A stretch of 64,000 bases of DNA from Sapria himalayana. Its lineage: Eukaryota; Streptophyta; Magnoliopsida; Malpighiales; Rafflesiaceae. This document shows, one piece after another, positions 27,204 to 40,227 of the stretch (positions within the stretch are counted from its first letter, which is position 1; each line of letters begins with the position of its first letter). Under the pieces are notes generated by a model. The model saw only the letters and a list, made by a program, of their open reading frames with translations. It did not search any database and was not told the DNA's origin. Position numbers and translations under genes: made by a program. The DNA lies in the NCBI GenBank assembly GCA_029783825.1, contig JAREIK010003371.1, positions 93,038-157,037 of the forward strand. Reading direction: 5' to 3'.

Positions 27204-27893
27204 TTATCAATCTTTCTATATATTGGTCTATCTTTCTGTCTATCTATCTGTCTATATATATATATATATATGTTAATCATATATCTATCATTTTGTTTAT
27301 ATATGTAACTATCTATCTATTTTTCTATCTGTTGTATATCTATATCACTATCTATATTTATTTATCTATCTATCTTTCTTTCTATTTGCATTTCTAACTA
27401 TCTATCTATATATTTAGTTATCTTTATGTCTATCTATCTATTTATCAATCAATCAATCAATCTACTTATGAATATGTAAATCTATCTATTTATCTATCTA
27501 TCTAACTATCTATTTGTCAATGTATATATCTATCTCTCTATCAATCTATAAATCTCTCTATCAATCTATCTATTAATCTATATATTTATCTATCACTTTA
27601 ACTATTTAGTTATTTGTCTATCTATCTATCTATCAATGCATTTGTCTAATAATCTATCAATATTACTATCTATCTATCAGTCTATCATTCAATCTATCTG
27701 TTTATCTATCAATCTATCTTTCTATATATTAATATGTCTATCTATCTATATATATATCTATCAATATGACTATATATATATTTATCTATATATATATATA
27801 TATATATATCTATCTATTTATCTACATATATATATATCTATCGATATATTTATATATCTATTTATTTGTCTGTCTATCTGTCTATTTATCTGT

Positions 27894-27925
<32 letters not shown>

Positions 27926-29470
27926 ATATCTAAATATTTATCTATCTATCTATTTATCTATCTATCCATCTATCTATCAATCATTGTGTCTATCTATTTA
28001 TTTATCTATCTATATTAATATTTATCTATCTATCTTCTATCTTTCTATCTATGTATCTATCTATCTATATGTCTATCTATCTATCTAACTATCTATCAAT
28101 CAATCTTTCTATTTATGGGTTTATCTATCTTTCTATTTGTCTATATATCTTTCTTTCTATTTTTCTATCTATTTAGTTATATATTTATCTATTTATCTAT
28201 TTATCTATCTATATATTTGTCTATTTCACTGTCTATCTTTCTATCTATTTTCTGTCTATCAACATATCTATATTCCTAACTATCTTTCTATATATCTATT
28301 TTTCTATATATCTATCTCTTTATCTATCTATCTATCTATATTTATATCGCTCTATCTATTTATCTATCTACCAATATGTCTATCAATTTGTTTATCAATC
28401 TATATATTAATAAATCTATCCATCTGTCTATCTATCTATGTATTTGTCTATTTATCTATCTATAAAGAAATCTATCAATATGTCAATCTTTTGTCTATCT
28501 ATAAATCTATCTTTCTATTTGTCTACTTATCTATCTAACTATAAGTCAATTACTCTACATGTCTACCTATATGTCTTTATGTCAACTTTTGTATCTATCT
28601 ATATATCAATCTATCTATTTGTCTATCTATCTATATCTCTATTTATCTTTCTATCTATCTTTTTTTCTATCTGTCTAATTATTTTTATATCTATCTATCT
28701 TACTATTTGTTTATCTATCTATATATCTAACTTTCTATCAATCAATCTTTCTATCACTCTATTTATCTATCTTTCTTTCTTTATTTTTTTTAATTTTTAT
28801 TTTTTTCAATCAATTTATCTGTGTCTGTCTATCTTAGTCTTTCTATCTATCTGGCTGTTTGTCTATCTATTTATCTATCATCTATCTATCTATCTATGTG
28901 TTTATCTAACTATCTATATATATATATATATATCTATATTTCTATCAATATGTATATCTATATTTATATCTATCTGTCTATCTAAATGCCTATCTATATG
29001 TATATCTATCTATCTCTTTAACTATTGATATATCACTCTAGCTTTGTGTATATTATCTATCTATCTATCACTCTATTTATCTATCAATTATCTATCTATC
29101 TATCTATTTCTGTATCTATCTATATTTATGTATATGTATATGTCTATCTATTTGTAAATCTATTTATCTATCTATCTATCATTATATCTATGTGTATATT
29201 ATCTGTATGTCTATCACTCTATATATCTATCTATTATCTTTCTATCTATCTAGTCTATTTTTTAGTCTATCTATCTATCTTTCTATATATCTATATATCT
29301 ATCTATTTATCTATCTCTCTATCTTTCTATCTATCTTCCTATATAGCTGACTATCTATCTATATATCAATATAACTATCTATCAATCTATTGTCTATCTA
29401 TCTATTTATATTTCTATCTATCTATCTATCTATATTTCCATTATCTTTCTACATATTTGTCGATCTATCT

Positions 29471-29473
<3 letters not shown>

Positions 29474-29527
<54 letters not shown>

Positions 29528-29542
29528 GTGTGTGTGTGTGTC
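29474..29542. repeat. Compound (AT)n(GT)n tract
   Basis: About 25 AT units pass into about 8 GT units, the same type of compound tract as at 7056-7112. Confidence 0.9.
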
Positions 29543-30599
29543 TGTCTATCTATCTATTTATCAATCTGTTTGTCTATCAATCTATCTAACTATATTTATA
29601 TATTTATATCTATCTATCTAACTTTTTATCTTTTTATCTCTCTATATTTCTAAATATCATTCTATTTGTCTATCTATCTTTTTATCTATGAATATATATG
29701 TCTGTCTTTCTATATATACATATATATCGATCTATCCATCCATCTATCTATCTATTTTTGTATCTACTTGTATATCTAACTATCTATCTATCTATAGTTA
29801 TATCAATCTGTCTATCTATCTATCTATAAATCTGACCATCACTCTATCTATCAATCTAAATATCAATTTGTCTATAACACAATAAATCCATCTTTCTATC
29901 TATCTATCTATATGACAATCTATTTGTCTATTAATCATTTTATCAATATGTTTATCTATCTATCTTTCTTTCTCTCTATTTTTCTATCAATCTATCTCTC
30001 TTTCTATATATTAATGTGCCTATCTATCTATCTATCAATCAATCTTTATGTCTATCTATCTATTTATATTTTTGTCTATCTATCTATCCATGTATCTATT
30101 ATTTTACATATCTATCTATTTATGAATCTATCTGTCTATTTATCTATCTATCTATCTATCTGTCCATCTATCTATATATCTTTATTTATATCTATCTATC
30201 TATATGTCTATCTATTTATCTATCAATATATCTATTTGTCTATCTATCTATCTATCAATTAATATATCTAACTAGCTAGCTATCTATATATTTATCTATC
30301 AATATATATATTTTTATATCTATCAATCGATATTTCTATCTATCTAACTATCTATCTATTTGGCTATCTATCTATCTATATATGTGTCTTTTTAAAATTT
30401 TTTCTATTTGGCTATCTATTTATCTATCTATCTATTTACCTATCAATGTGTATATGTATCTATCTATTTATTCATCTATCTCACTATCTAATAATCTATC
30501 GATCTTTGTATATATATATATATATATCTATCTATCTATCTATCTCTATATCTATATATCTATCTATCTATCTATCTATCTATATATATGTATATCTAT

Positions 30600-30617
30600 T
30601 AATATATCTATCAATAT
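30600..30617 (+). repeat. Left copy of LINE-B target-site duplication
   Basis: TAATATATCTATCAATAT is repeated perfectly at 37779-37796 on the other side of LINE-B. It abuts the T-run that represents the LINE 3' poly(A). The array is repetitive, but an 18-bp exact match at precisely both edges is not expected by chance in such degenerate DNA. Confidence 0.8.
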
Positions 30618-31905
30618 TTTTTTTAAAAGGCTTTTATCTTTTTTTAAAGAAAACATAACCCTCACTTGTAGGCGGAGGAAAACATTTACAACCTCAGAAG
30701 TCTATTTGTAAGACATTACATTTACAGTGCAATTCCCTATCCCAAAATACAGAGCATTATCCTTATTTAAGTTAACTGTGGCGGAAGCCGCTCTCTTTGT
30801 GATTCTTCATAATTATGTAACAGTGAACAGCAGGTAGACTTTTCACACCAGCAGGTATACTCATCTCAGCTGCGGGAGGACTCATGGCAGCAACTGATTG
30901 CTCTCTGCATAGGTATATGCACTGTGTAAAATATTTGTTCTCCCATGGCAGCAACAGACTGCGCTTATGGCAGCAACAGACAGCAACAGACTTCCACAGC
31001 TTCTTCTTTATTCTCCCATCATCCTGATTTTTTGTTCAGGCAGGTTTTCAATAAAATATGCTCATTTACTTGATATTGTCTCTACATCTGTGTGGAGGCA
31101 GTTGTAGCAGCAGCAAACAGCATCTGGAGGCAGTATATGGGGATAGTGCTGCCCATGTGGTCGGGCCTCTATCTCTCCTCTTCCCCGTGTGTCTGGCTCT
31201 TTTCTTCACATACTTTTTAAAATGTTTCCAGCCATCTTCCTTCCTCGTTTATACACTGTCGATCCTGTAACAAAACCAAAGAGAAAAAAAAACGAACGTG
31301 CCTACAAGATATTGACACCCTATTACCCTTATCCTTTATTAAACTTATACAACATAAGACTAAAGCTCCACAGAATTGTCGATTTCTCCTCCTTAACAAT
31401 CTGCAAGGAAAGTTAGAATACATATTGTCCTGCAAGGAAAGTCAAAGTACATACTTTCTAAAGAGAATATCGAATTCTGCCGAAATGCAGAATTAGCACA
31501 TATTTTTAGATATGCATAATTAGCACATACTTTCTAAATTACATACATATTATCTTGACACCCTTGCATTTTTAGCTATGCACTATTCCTCCGAAATGCA
31601 GAATTAACACATCCTGCAATGGGATCTCCTTCATTTATACCCTATTATTCTTCTTAACATCCTGCAAGGGAAGTCAAGATACATCTTTTAAGATACTCAC
31701 TATTCTGCCGAAAAGCAGAGTTAAGACATTTATAATTCTAATCTGTATGCTTCTTTTTTAAATTCAAAATTCTAAATTAAGATTTAAGTTTTATTTTATT
31801 TTTAAATATGGCTCAATCACCACCCTTCCATTCCATTTAATTGTGAGACAGAAATTCTCTGCAATGATGAATTCCCACTCAATCCATCAGAAAGTTGAGA
31901 CTTTG
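30618..31905 (-). other. LINE-B 3' UTR with ~113-bp repeats
   Basis: About 1.3 kb between the end of ORF2 and the poly(A) run. A block containing CCGAAATGCAGAATTA is present near 31480, 31590 and 31708, a period of about 113 bp, with accompanying CCTGCAAGGAAAGTCAA segments. Nearer the 3' end (30830-30990) the phrase GGCAGCAACAGAC is repeated several times. No reading frame with a recognisable product was seen. Confidence 0.6.
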
Positions 31906-34900
31906 TCATACCTTCGTGGTCTGTTTATTTGTTCTAATATAAGGAAATCCCATTTTATCTAAACATGCTATTCCCTTTAGTTTATTTGGCATGAATTTCT
32001 CGTTATATTCAATATCTCTTCTGGTGGTGCCTATTTTAGATAGACTGTCCGCTAGATTATTAGCTTCTCTATATATATGTATTATTGAGGCCTTCAGTTC
32101 GTCCAAAAGACTAAGAATTACTTCTAGATCCTCTTAATACCTCCATAATATTTTCTTATTGATTACTATTTCAACTAGTAATTTTGAGTCTACCTGAACT
32201 TCAATGTTTTTAAAGTTTAGCTGCTTACATATCTCTAACCCTAATTTTAATGCTCTAATTTCTGATTCTAAAGCCGAGGAGGCTCTATTAGATGTGGTGA
32301 AAGCTCTTTGTATTGTCCATGTATGATCTCTTATTACCCCGCCTCCTCCTGCTATTCCAGTGTCCCTGCTAAAACTCCCATCCGTATTAAGTGAGAGTTT
32401 GCCAACCGGCGGAGCATTCCAGTATATACATTTAGCCCATTGCTGTTTTAAGACTTTATATGTGAGATCCCATTCTTTCTCAAGCTTCTTTTCTTGTTTC
32501 ATTTCTTGTATTACTATCGGTTTTATTATTGATATATTACATATCTCCTTTCTAATATCTTTTATAATTTCTGTTAAATTCATCCTTATATTTCCAAATT
32601 TACTTTTGTTTCGAGATTTCCATATGCACCAAATAATTAGATGTGGCAGTTTCTGATTAAGCCATTTCCTGGTGGGGCTTTTCGTGTTTTCTTTTTCCCA
32701 TTTTTTAACTTTATCTATTAATCCATCATCTATTTTACATATTCTTTTTTCCCCTTCCATCTCTCTCCATATTTCTGCTGCAATGGGTCCATTAGAAAGC
32801 AAATGATCAGTTGTTTCAACCGCTTGTGAACAGCATTCGCATCTTGATGCCATGTTTATCCCTTTCTTTTGTATATTTCTATCTACTGGTATAGCATTCA
32901 TTAAAGGCCTTCCATGTGAAGGAGCGCATTTTTTGCGGGATGTTTTCTTGCCATACCCATTTAAATAGAGTTTGAGCCGGTTTTTTCTTTCTGACCAAAT
33001 CTTTTGCCGACTTGAGGGAAAAGTTTCCTTGTGGTGTTAACGTCCATTTCCAGCCACTCTTCTTTAGTATAGAGTGTGAGTCTACTATCTATTTTGTTTT
33101 TCCATTGACTTCCAACTGTTCGAAACTTTCTTAGAGGTCTTATTCTTATTATCTAAATATTTTACCCGCATATATTTAGCCCAAAGATTATCGCTTTCTT
33201 TAAGTCTCCACCAGCTTTTACAGTCCCAGGCAGCTGCCGAATCCTGGAGGCTCATTAGACCTAATCCTGGTTCCTCTTTCGGATAACAGATACTTTTCTA
33301 GTCCTTTTTTGTAGTTTATTTCTGCCTTGTTTTTTACCCCATAAGAAAGTTAGCCATTTCTGATTCGTGTTTTGTAATAAATTTTTTAGGGGGATGTATC
33401 ACTGATAAAATGTGTGTTAGTGTGCTTTGTAATACGTGTGAAAGTAGCGTAATCCTCCCCCCAAATCCCAGGAGCTCTTCTTTCCATCCTTCTATTTTCT
33501 TTCTTAGCTTGTCTTGAAGGTAAGTTAGATATTCTTCCTTCAACCTCCCCTCTTATATCGGACAACCTAGATACATTAATGCCCCTTTAATTTCTGCAAA
33601 ACCTGTAATATTTTTATTTTATCTACTAACTTTAATTTTGCATTTTTAGCAAGCATGAACTGACATTTACTTTTATTAACCATTTGGCCTGTCTCTTTTT
33701 CAAATATTTGAAGAAGATCCATAAGATTCATTAAAGACTTTGTGCTAGCATTAGTAAATATTATAAGGTCATCTGCGTAAGCTAAACAGCCTATTCTGGG
33801 TGTATTCCTTGGTTGTCTGAATGACATTATTTTACCTTCGGATATTTTCTTATTCAAGTTTCGTATTAATAGTTCTAAATAGATATCAAAAAGAAGGGGG
33901 GATAACGGATCCCATTGCCTTAAACTTTTATTTGGTTTAAATTCCTCAATTATCTTACCATTTACCAGGACTCTTACCCAAGTACTTGAAATGCATCTAT
34001 ATATTAGATCTATGGTCAGCTCAGAGAAGCTGAACCTTCTTAGCACAAAGCAAAGGGTATCCCATTCCACTCTATCGAAGGCTTTCGATAGATCTAGTTT
34101 GACCACTAAGTTTTTTCCTCTAGATTTACCTCCTATTTCTTTCATGATTTCTGATGCAAGTTTTATATTTTCAATCATTAATCTATTTTTAACAAAGCCC
34201 GTTTGTTCCTGATATATTATTGACGGTAAAATTAAGCTTAGCCTATTTTGTAAAATTTTTGCCAATATTTTATAAATAGCATTGCATAAACTTATTGGTC
34301 TATAATCCTCACATTTCTGTGGTGATTCTTTTTTTGGAATTAATACTATAAAAGATTTTACCCATGATTTTGGGATTTCCGCACCTACAAAAAAACTTGC
34401 AATTGCAGGGACTAAGCTCAGTTTTAATCGTATGCCAGTTTACCTGGAAAAAATAATTATTCCAACCATCAGGTCCTGCTCCTCTATCTTTATCAAGACT
34501 AAAGACAGCCTCTTTAACTTCTGGTTCTTCTGGGATCAATTCCATTACTTGGTTTTGAGCTTCCGTGATGGTCGCCCTAATCTCATGCATTAGAGAATTA
34601 TCTGTCCTACATGACTGACTACATAGTTGATTTTCAAAAAAATTTTTAAAGAGAGCTCCTATTTCCTTTTCATCTTCTACCCATTTTCCTTCTTCATTTA
34701 TTAGTCCTTTAATTTTATTTTTTTAGATTTTATTTTAGACATATTATAAAAAAATTTTGTATTACGATCACCATCTTTTAACCATTTATTTTTGCTCGTT
34801 GTTTCCAATAAATTTCTTCCATGTGTAATTTCAATCTCAGTTCTCCTTTAGCCTTACTTAGTTCTATCCGAGTTTCATTATTATTAGTGGAGTCAAAATC

Positions 34901-35805
34901 TTGCTCCAGCTTGGCTACTTTTTCTTCCAGTTTTTTTAGCTCTGATTTAATTTCCCAAAAACCTCTTTATTCCATGTTTTTAAACAAGCTTTAGCCTCAG
35001 AAGTTTAATTGATAGAACTTGCATCGGGTTTCCCTCTGCTGGCTCTTTCCAAGACTCACTGACAAGTCCTGCGAAGCTCGCATGCTTTACCCACATATTT
35101 TGGATTTAAAATTAGACGTATTACCCTGATTTCTTTGAATCGTGATAAGCAAGGGGCTATGGTCAGAGCAAGTTCTATTTAGGTGTCTAAGCCCCGTAAT
35201 CCCTTGTGAGGTGGCCCACTTTGTGTTACACATTATCCTATCTAGTCGAGCCTAGATGACTCCTCTTTTTTTCCAATTATTGCACCAAGTATATCTCGAA
35301 CCAGTGAAATCTATTCCATTAGATTAGTAATGGCGATTGTGTCATTAAATTGTTTCATGGCTAGCCTTATCCGGTGGTTTGCCACCTTTCTTTTCTTGAG
35401 GGCTTCTAATTATGTTAAAGTAGCCTCCTATAATCCAAGGTGAATTTCTACTTGCTATATCTTTCATTTCTTCCCATAAAGCCAACCTAGATTGTTTATC
35501 ATTTTTTGCGTAAACTGCTGAGATTATTTGATCTGTGCTCTTATCTAATTTGAAATGTACTATTTGTTCGGTATCTTTTATTATTTCAATTTTCAATTTA
35601 CTGTGCCATAAAATCTAAAGTTTACTATTTAGGTTAGCATAAGCCTTATTAAATCCTAAAATTTCTCTATATTATTTAGTTGATCTTGCAGGACCATTGG
35701 TCCTGGAATAATCATTAATGAGATTTTATGTTCTTTAATTAAAAGTCTTAATCTATTTATCATGGGGCTATTAGCTACCCCCCTAACATTCCAATATAGA
35801 CATCT
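31906..35805 (-). pseudogene. LINE-B ORF2, frameshifted and catalytically altered
   Basis: Same polyprotein as LINE-A ORF2. The RNase H end is well preserved: NTDGS, ESEIRAL, VQVDSK and REANNLADSLSK carry the expected Asp/Glu/Asp/Asp set, interrupted by one TAA at 32134-32136. A 1-bp insertion near 32912 (AAAGGCC versus AAAGCC in LINE-A) and another near 33348 break the frame upstream. The reverse transcriptase core (33576-34265) has YADD, but RQGDP is RQWDP. In the endonuclease region (35345-35596) GGDFN is GGYFN, losing the metal-binding Asp. The ORF2 start codon is gone because about 120 bp around the ORF1/ORF2 junction is deleted near 35805. This copy cannot be autonomous. Confidence 0.9.
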
Positions 35806-37008
35806 CATTATATTTTACCTGTTTTCCGAGCACCATGGCCATTTGCTTTTGGGCCTCCATGGATTGGGTTCTTGAAAGATTCCCCCAATCTTCATTATAA
35901 TATATATATCATCCTTTGCTTTCACCTCAGGCTCGTCTTGAGATACATCACCTTGTGACTTGAGGGGCAACTAAAAATTACCGGTTCATCTTCAGGGAAA
36001 ATTCAGAAGATCCTCGTCTATCCACGCATAATCATCAAGTTTTTCTTTCAATACAATTCTGGTTTTAGATGTTTTTAATATTTTCTCTTGTGTTTTACCT
36101 CCTCCCATCCTTTATTTGAGCTAACATCATTCTCTATCCCCAAGTTAGTCTCTATCGGGGTTCCTTCTTCTTGAGTAATATTTGGATTATCTGGTGGGAT
36201 GCTTGATATTATTCCACTGTCCAGATCTCCCTTCGGCTGGATATTTTGTTTGAGAAGTGAAGCCTCCTCTTTCCTTACCCATTGCATCACCTTCGTACCT
36301 CCTCCTTCGTGCTGCTGCCCATTGTTATGCTCTTCTTTCCCCACCTTGCACGATAAATTTTCATGCCCGAGCCTCTTACATTTTATGCAGTAGGGAGGAA
36401 GGCTTTCGGGGATGACAGTTTGCCAAAACCCCTCGGCCTGTTCCCCTTCACCACTACCTATCCATATTTTGTTGGGGGGTTTAGTTAAGAGGTTTAGCTC
36501 GACACATACACGTGCTTTATTCGGCCTTGACATGGTTACTGTGGCTTCATCTCGTAACATGGGCTTACCCAAACATGACGAAATTGCACAGAGAGATGTT
36601 TCAGAGAAAAGATGAAGTGGCAGAAATGGCAATGTAAATCATACCGGGGCTATAGGCGCCTCTTCAAGAGGAGTAAAATCCTTTGTCCACTTCAGTATAC
36701 GCATGGGGAAGCCGTCAACTTGCCATAATCCACGCTGCCATAGGCGATATTGATCTTCCAGTAGAGAGCATTGCAGCACGACATGTTTGCCATCGAAATC
36801 AGCAAATTTCACCCTCCCTTTGGGCTTTAAATTGTCGATGAATTTCTGAACTCCAATCCCACGAGGCCTGCCGTGAGAGAACTTACCAACGAGCATGTAT
36901 TCGAAAGGTTCTAAGAGCCTTCGAGATTCTTCAGCAGAGAAGATGATAGTCGGGAGCCCGTTTTTGTTCCCTTGAGTTCGTGAAATCGGCTGCGGTTCCC
37001 TTCACCAT
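35806..37008 (-). pseudogene. LINE-B ORF1 (DUF4283 and CCHC knuckle), broken
   Basis: ORF1 of plant LINEs encodes an RNA-binding protein. The likely start is ATG 37008 (MVKGTAADFT), with a frameshift near 36955 before PTIIFSAEESRRLLEPF. DUF4283 continues through LVGKFSHGRPRGIGVQKF and FPMRILKWTKDF (36896-36642). A TGA at 36639-36641 sits where Trp is expected, and the frame continues with LPFLPLHLFSET and CLGKPMLRDEAT. A zinc knuckle of C-X2-C-X4-H-X4-C type (YCIKCKRLGHENLSCK) follows near 36370, then the charged tail shared with LINE-A. The natural stop is removed by the ~120-bp junction deletion. Comparison with LINE-A gave the break positions. Confidence 0.85.
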
Positions 37009-37778
37009 CGAGGCAAAAGACTTATTATTTAATAATAAGTAGATTTTTCCATTCTCACCTTGAGTTGAGCTTGGTTTGAGCAGCAATGGAGTGTTCTTCT
37101 CTCTTCGTTGCTCAATCTAGCAGTTACACATAAAACACTATGCAAATATTGTATCGAACAGCAATTCACGAAGCAATTTGCACAATATATCACTCAACTA
37201 TTCGCATAACAGTTTATTCCAGATAATCGCGAGAGAAAAGCCAGAGAAAAATGCCAGGAGAAAATCGCCAGAGGATTTTCGCGAGAGAACAAAGGAGCAC
37301 TTCTGGCTTCTAATTTAGCTTATTATTTCTTACAAATGTTGTTGTTCATGTTCACCCATATTGCTTCATTCCCATAACAGTTTTCCTTTTTGTAAATATT
37401 AGAAATTTCGCAAGGAGAACCAAGGAGTACCTTCGTTGCGCAAAACTAGCAGTTACACATAATAACACTATGCAAATATAACATCAAAATAGCAATTCAC
37501 GAAGTAATTTGCACGATAGTTCACTCAACAATTCACATAACAGTTTATTCAAGATAATCGCGAGATAAAACGTTAGAGAGAAAATCGCGAGAGAACCTAT
37601 ATCGAACAGTAATTCATGAAGCAATTTGCACAATAATTCATTCAACAAATTCACATAACAGTTTATTCAAGATAAATTGCGAGAGAGAGAAAATCCAGAG
37701 AAAACCGCAGGAGAATTTTCACAGAGAGTATTTTCGCGAGAGAGAATTTTCGCCGATGAATATTTTCGTGAGAGTTAA
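37009..37778 (-). promoter_or_regulatory. LINE-B 5' region with tandem monomers (putative promoter)
   Basis: Direct repeats upstream of ORF1: landmarks AGCAGTTACACATAA near 37119 and 37449, AGCAATTCACGAAG near 37160 and 37490, and AGTAATTCATGAAGC near 37605; each is followed by AACAGTTTATTC(A/C)AGATAA and then GCGAGAGA-rich DNA. The first two units are about 330 bp apart and the third is a partial ~115-bp copy. The layout resembles 5' promoter monomers of some mammalian LINE-1 families. Promoter function is inferred from position. Confidence 0.6.
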
Positions 37779-37796
37779 TAATATATCTATCAATAT
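37779..37796 (+). repeat. Right copy of LINE-B target-site duplication
   Basis: Perfect 18-bp match to 30600-30617, immediately beyond the 5' end of LINE-B. Confidence 0.8.
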
Positions 37797-40227
37797 GTTC
37801 TATCAATATGTTTATCAATCTCTCCATCAATCTATCTATTAATCTGTCTATCAATCTATTTATCATTTATCAAACTGTCTATCAATATCTCTAACAATGT
37901 GTCTATCAATATTTCTATCAATCATTCTATCTATCTATCTTTCTTTCTTTCTATCTATTGGTGTATTTTTCTTTCTATCTATATGTATATCTATCTATCT
38001 ATATAGCTAGCTATCTGTCTATATATCTCTATATAGATGTATATATCTATATGTCTATCTATTTATTTATCTATTTGTCTATCTATCTATTTATATTTTT
38101 GTCTATCTATCTCACTATCTATATTTATCTATCTATCTATTTGTGTGTCTCTCTATCTATCTATCTTTTTATTTATCTATATGTCAATCTATCTATTTAT
38201 CTATCTATCTATTTATCTATTAATATGTCTATCTATCTATTTATATCTATCTATCTATCATTATATCAATCAATCTATCTATCTATCTATCTGTAAATCT
38301 ATATATTTATCTAACAATTTATCTGTTTATTTATTTGTCTATATATCTATATATATATATATATTGTCTAATAATCTATCTATCTAACTTTCTATCTATC
38401 TATCTTTCTTTCTTTCAATCTATATGTCTATCTATCTATCTATGTAATTATATGTCTATCTATCTATGTATCTATCTATCTATATTTCTATATATCTTTT
38501 TGTCTATCTATCTATCTAATTATCTATCTATCTATTTGTCTATTTAGTTGTCTACATATCTATTTATCAATCTATCTATCTATATATTTGTCTATATTTC
38601 TGCTCTATCATTCTATCTATCAACCTATCTATATTTCTATCTTTTTATCTATCTATTTTTACTATCTATCTATATATCTATCTATATATCTATCCGATTT
38701 TTCTATCTATATATCTATTTTTCTATCTATTTATCTATTTATCTATCTATCTCTGTATCTACTATCATCTTTCTTTCTTTATATTAATCTGTTAATCTAT
38801 TATCTATGAATATGTCGATCAATTTGTCTATCAATCTATATATCAATAAATCTATCCACTATGTATTTATCTATCTATGTATTTGTTTGTCTATCTATCA
38901 TCAAGAAATCTATCAATTTGGCTATCTATTTGTTTATCTATCAATCTATCTTTCTATCTGTCTATTTGTCTTCCTATCTATTTGTCTATCTATCTGTCTA
39001 TCTATCTAATAATCTACATGCCTGCCTATATGTCTATTTATCGTCTATCTATCTATCTATTTATCTCTCTTTTTAAACTATTTTTCTATCTCTCTCTCTC
39101 TATCTATCTATATAGTATCTATATCTGTATTTATCGTATCTATGTATCTTTTTCTATATGTCTATTTATTTGTCTATCTATTATCTATATATTTTTATCT
39201 ATCTATTTATTTAACTATCTATCAATCAATCTTTCTATCTCTATATTTATCTTTCTTTCTTTCTTTTTTTCTTCTTTTTTATCTTTCTTCTTTTCTATCA
39301 ATTTATATGTGTCTGTCTATCAATCTGGCTGCCTATCTATCTTAGACTTTCTATCAATCAATCTATCTTTCTATCTATCTATCTGTTTGTCTGCCTATCT
39401 ATGATTTATCTATCATTTATGTATCTCTCTATCTATCTATTTATATGTCTATCTATCTATCTATTGGTCTTCCTATCTATATGTCTATCTATATATCAAT
39501 CTATCTCTTTATCTGTCTTTATATCACTCTATCTTTGTGTCTATTATCTGTCTATCTATCACTCTATCTATCTGTCTATTATCTGTTATATATATTGTCT
39601 ACCTTTCGATCTATCTATCTGTATATCTATCTATCTATTATAACTTTATCTATATGTCTATTATTTGTATATCTCTCACTCAATCTATCTATTATCTATA
39701 TGTCTATTTATTTGTCTATCTATCTATCTATCTATTTATCTATATGTCTATCTATCTATCTTATCTATCTATCTTTTTATTTAACCTATATTTTGATCGA
39801 ATTATCTATCTATCTAACTATATGTATGTCTATCTATCTATTAATCTTTTTTTATCTATCTTTCTATCTATTTATCTATATATATATATATCTATATATT
39901 TTCTATCTGTCTGTCTATCTATTTATTTATCTATTTGTTTATCTATTTGTATTTCTATTTGTCTATCTATCTATATATCTATCTATCTATTATCTATTAT
40001 CTATCTATCTATCTATTATCTATCTAAATATATGTCATTTGTCTATCTATTTATTTATCTATCTATATGTCTATCTATTTATCATTTGTCTATCTATATC
40101 TATCTATCTATTTGTCTCTCTATTTTCTTTTATCTATCTATCTATCTATCTTTTTATCTATCTATCAATCTATCAGTTTATCTTTCTATTTTTCTATTTA
40201 TCTATCTATATTTCTATCTATCTTTTA
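37779..40227 (+). repeat. Degenerate (TCTA)n satellite block 5
   Basis: About 2.4 kb in TCTA phase. Contains 38810-39700, a diverged copy of 28380-29400. It ends abruptly in the interior of CACTA-2, without a CACTA terminus. Confidence 0.96.

Larger units (their letters stand above)
25658..30617 (+). repeat. Degenerate (TCTA)n satellite block 4
   Basis: About 5 kb between CACTA-1 and LINE-B. The region 28380-29400 closely resembles 38810-39700 of block 5 (shared order of CAATATGTC, ATCTATCCA, AAGAAATCTATCAAT, CTACATG, TTTTTTTT-rich and GTGTCTGTCTATC landmarks), so blocks 4 and 5 contain copies of one larger unit. The block ends in the target-site duplication of LINE-B. Confidence 0.96.
30618..37778 (-). 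mobile_element. LINE-B: full-length plant LINE inserted in the satellite
   Basis: A minus-strand LINE of about 7.2 kb with, in transcription order, a 5' region with tandem monomers (37778-37009), ORF1 (37008-35806), ORF2 (35805-31906), a long 3' UTR (31905-30625) and a short poly(A) seen as a T-run at 30618-30624. It is flanked by an 18-bp perfect duplication and by TCTA array of one orientation on both sides, so it inserted into the array by target-primed reverse transcription. Unlike LINE-A it keeps its 5' end but has several frameshifts, stops and a deletion across the ORF1/ORF2 junction. Confidence 0.9.

Noticed and set aside
30830..31000. A host exon or SINE in the GGCAGCAACAGAC-repeat region
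   Set aside because: It lies within the LINE-B target-site duplications and shows no A/B box or coding frame, so LINE 3' UTR is the simpler reading.
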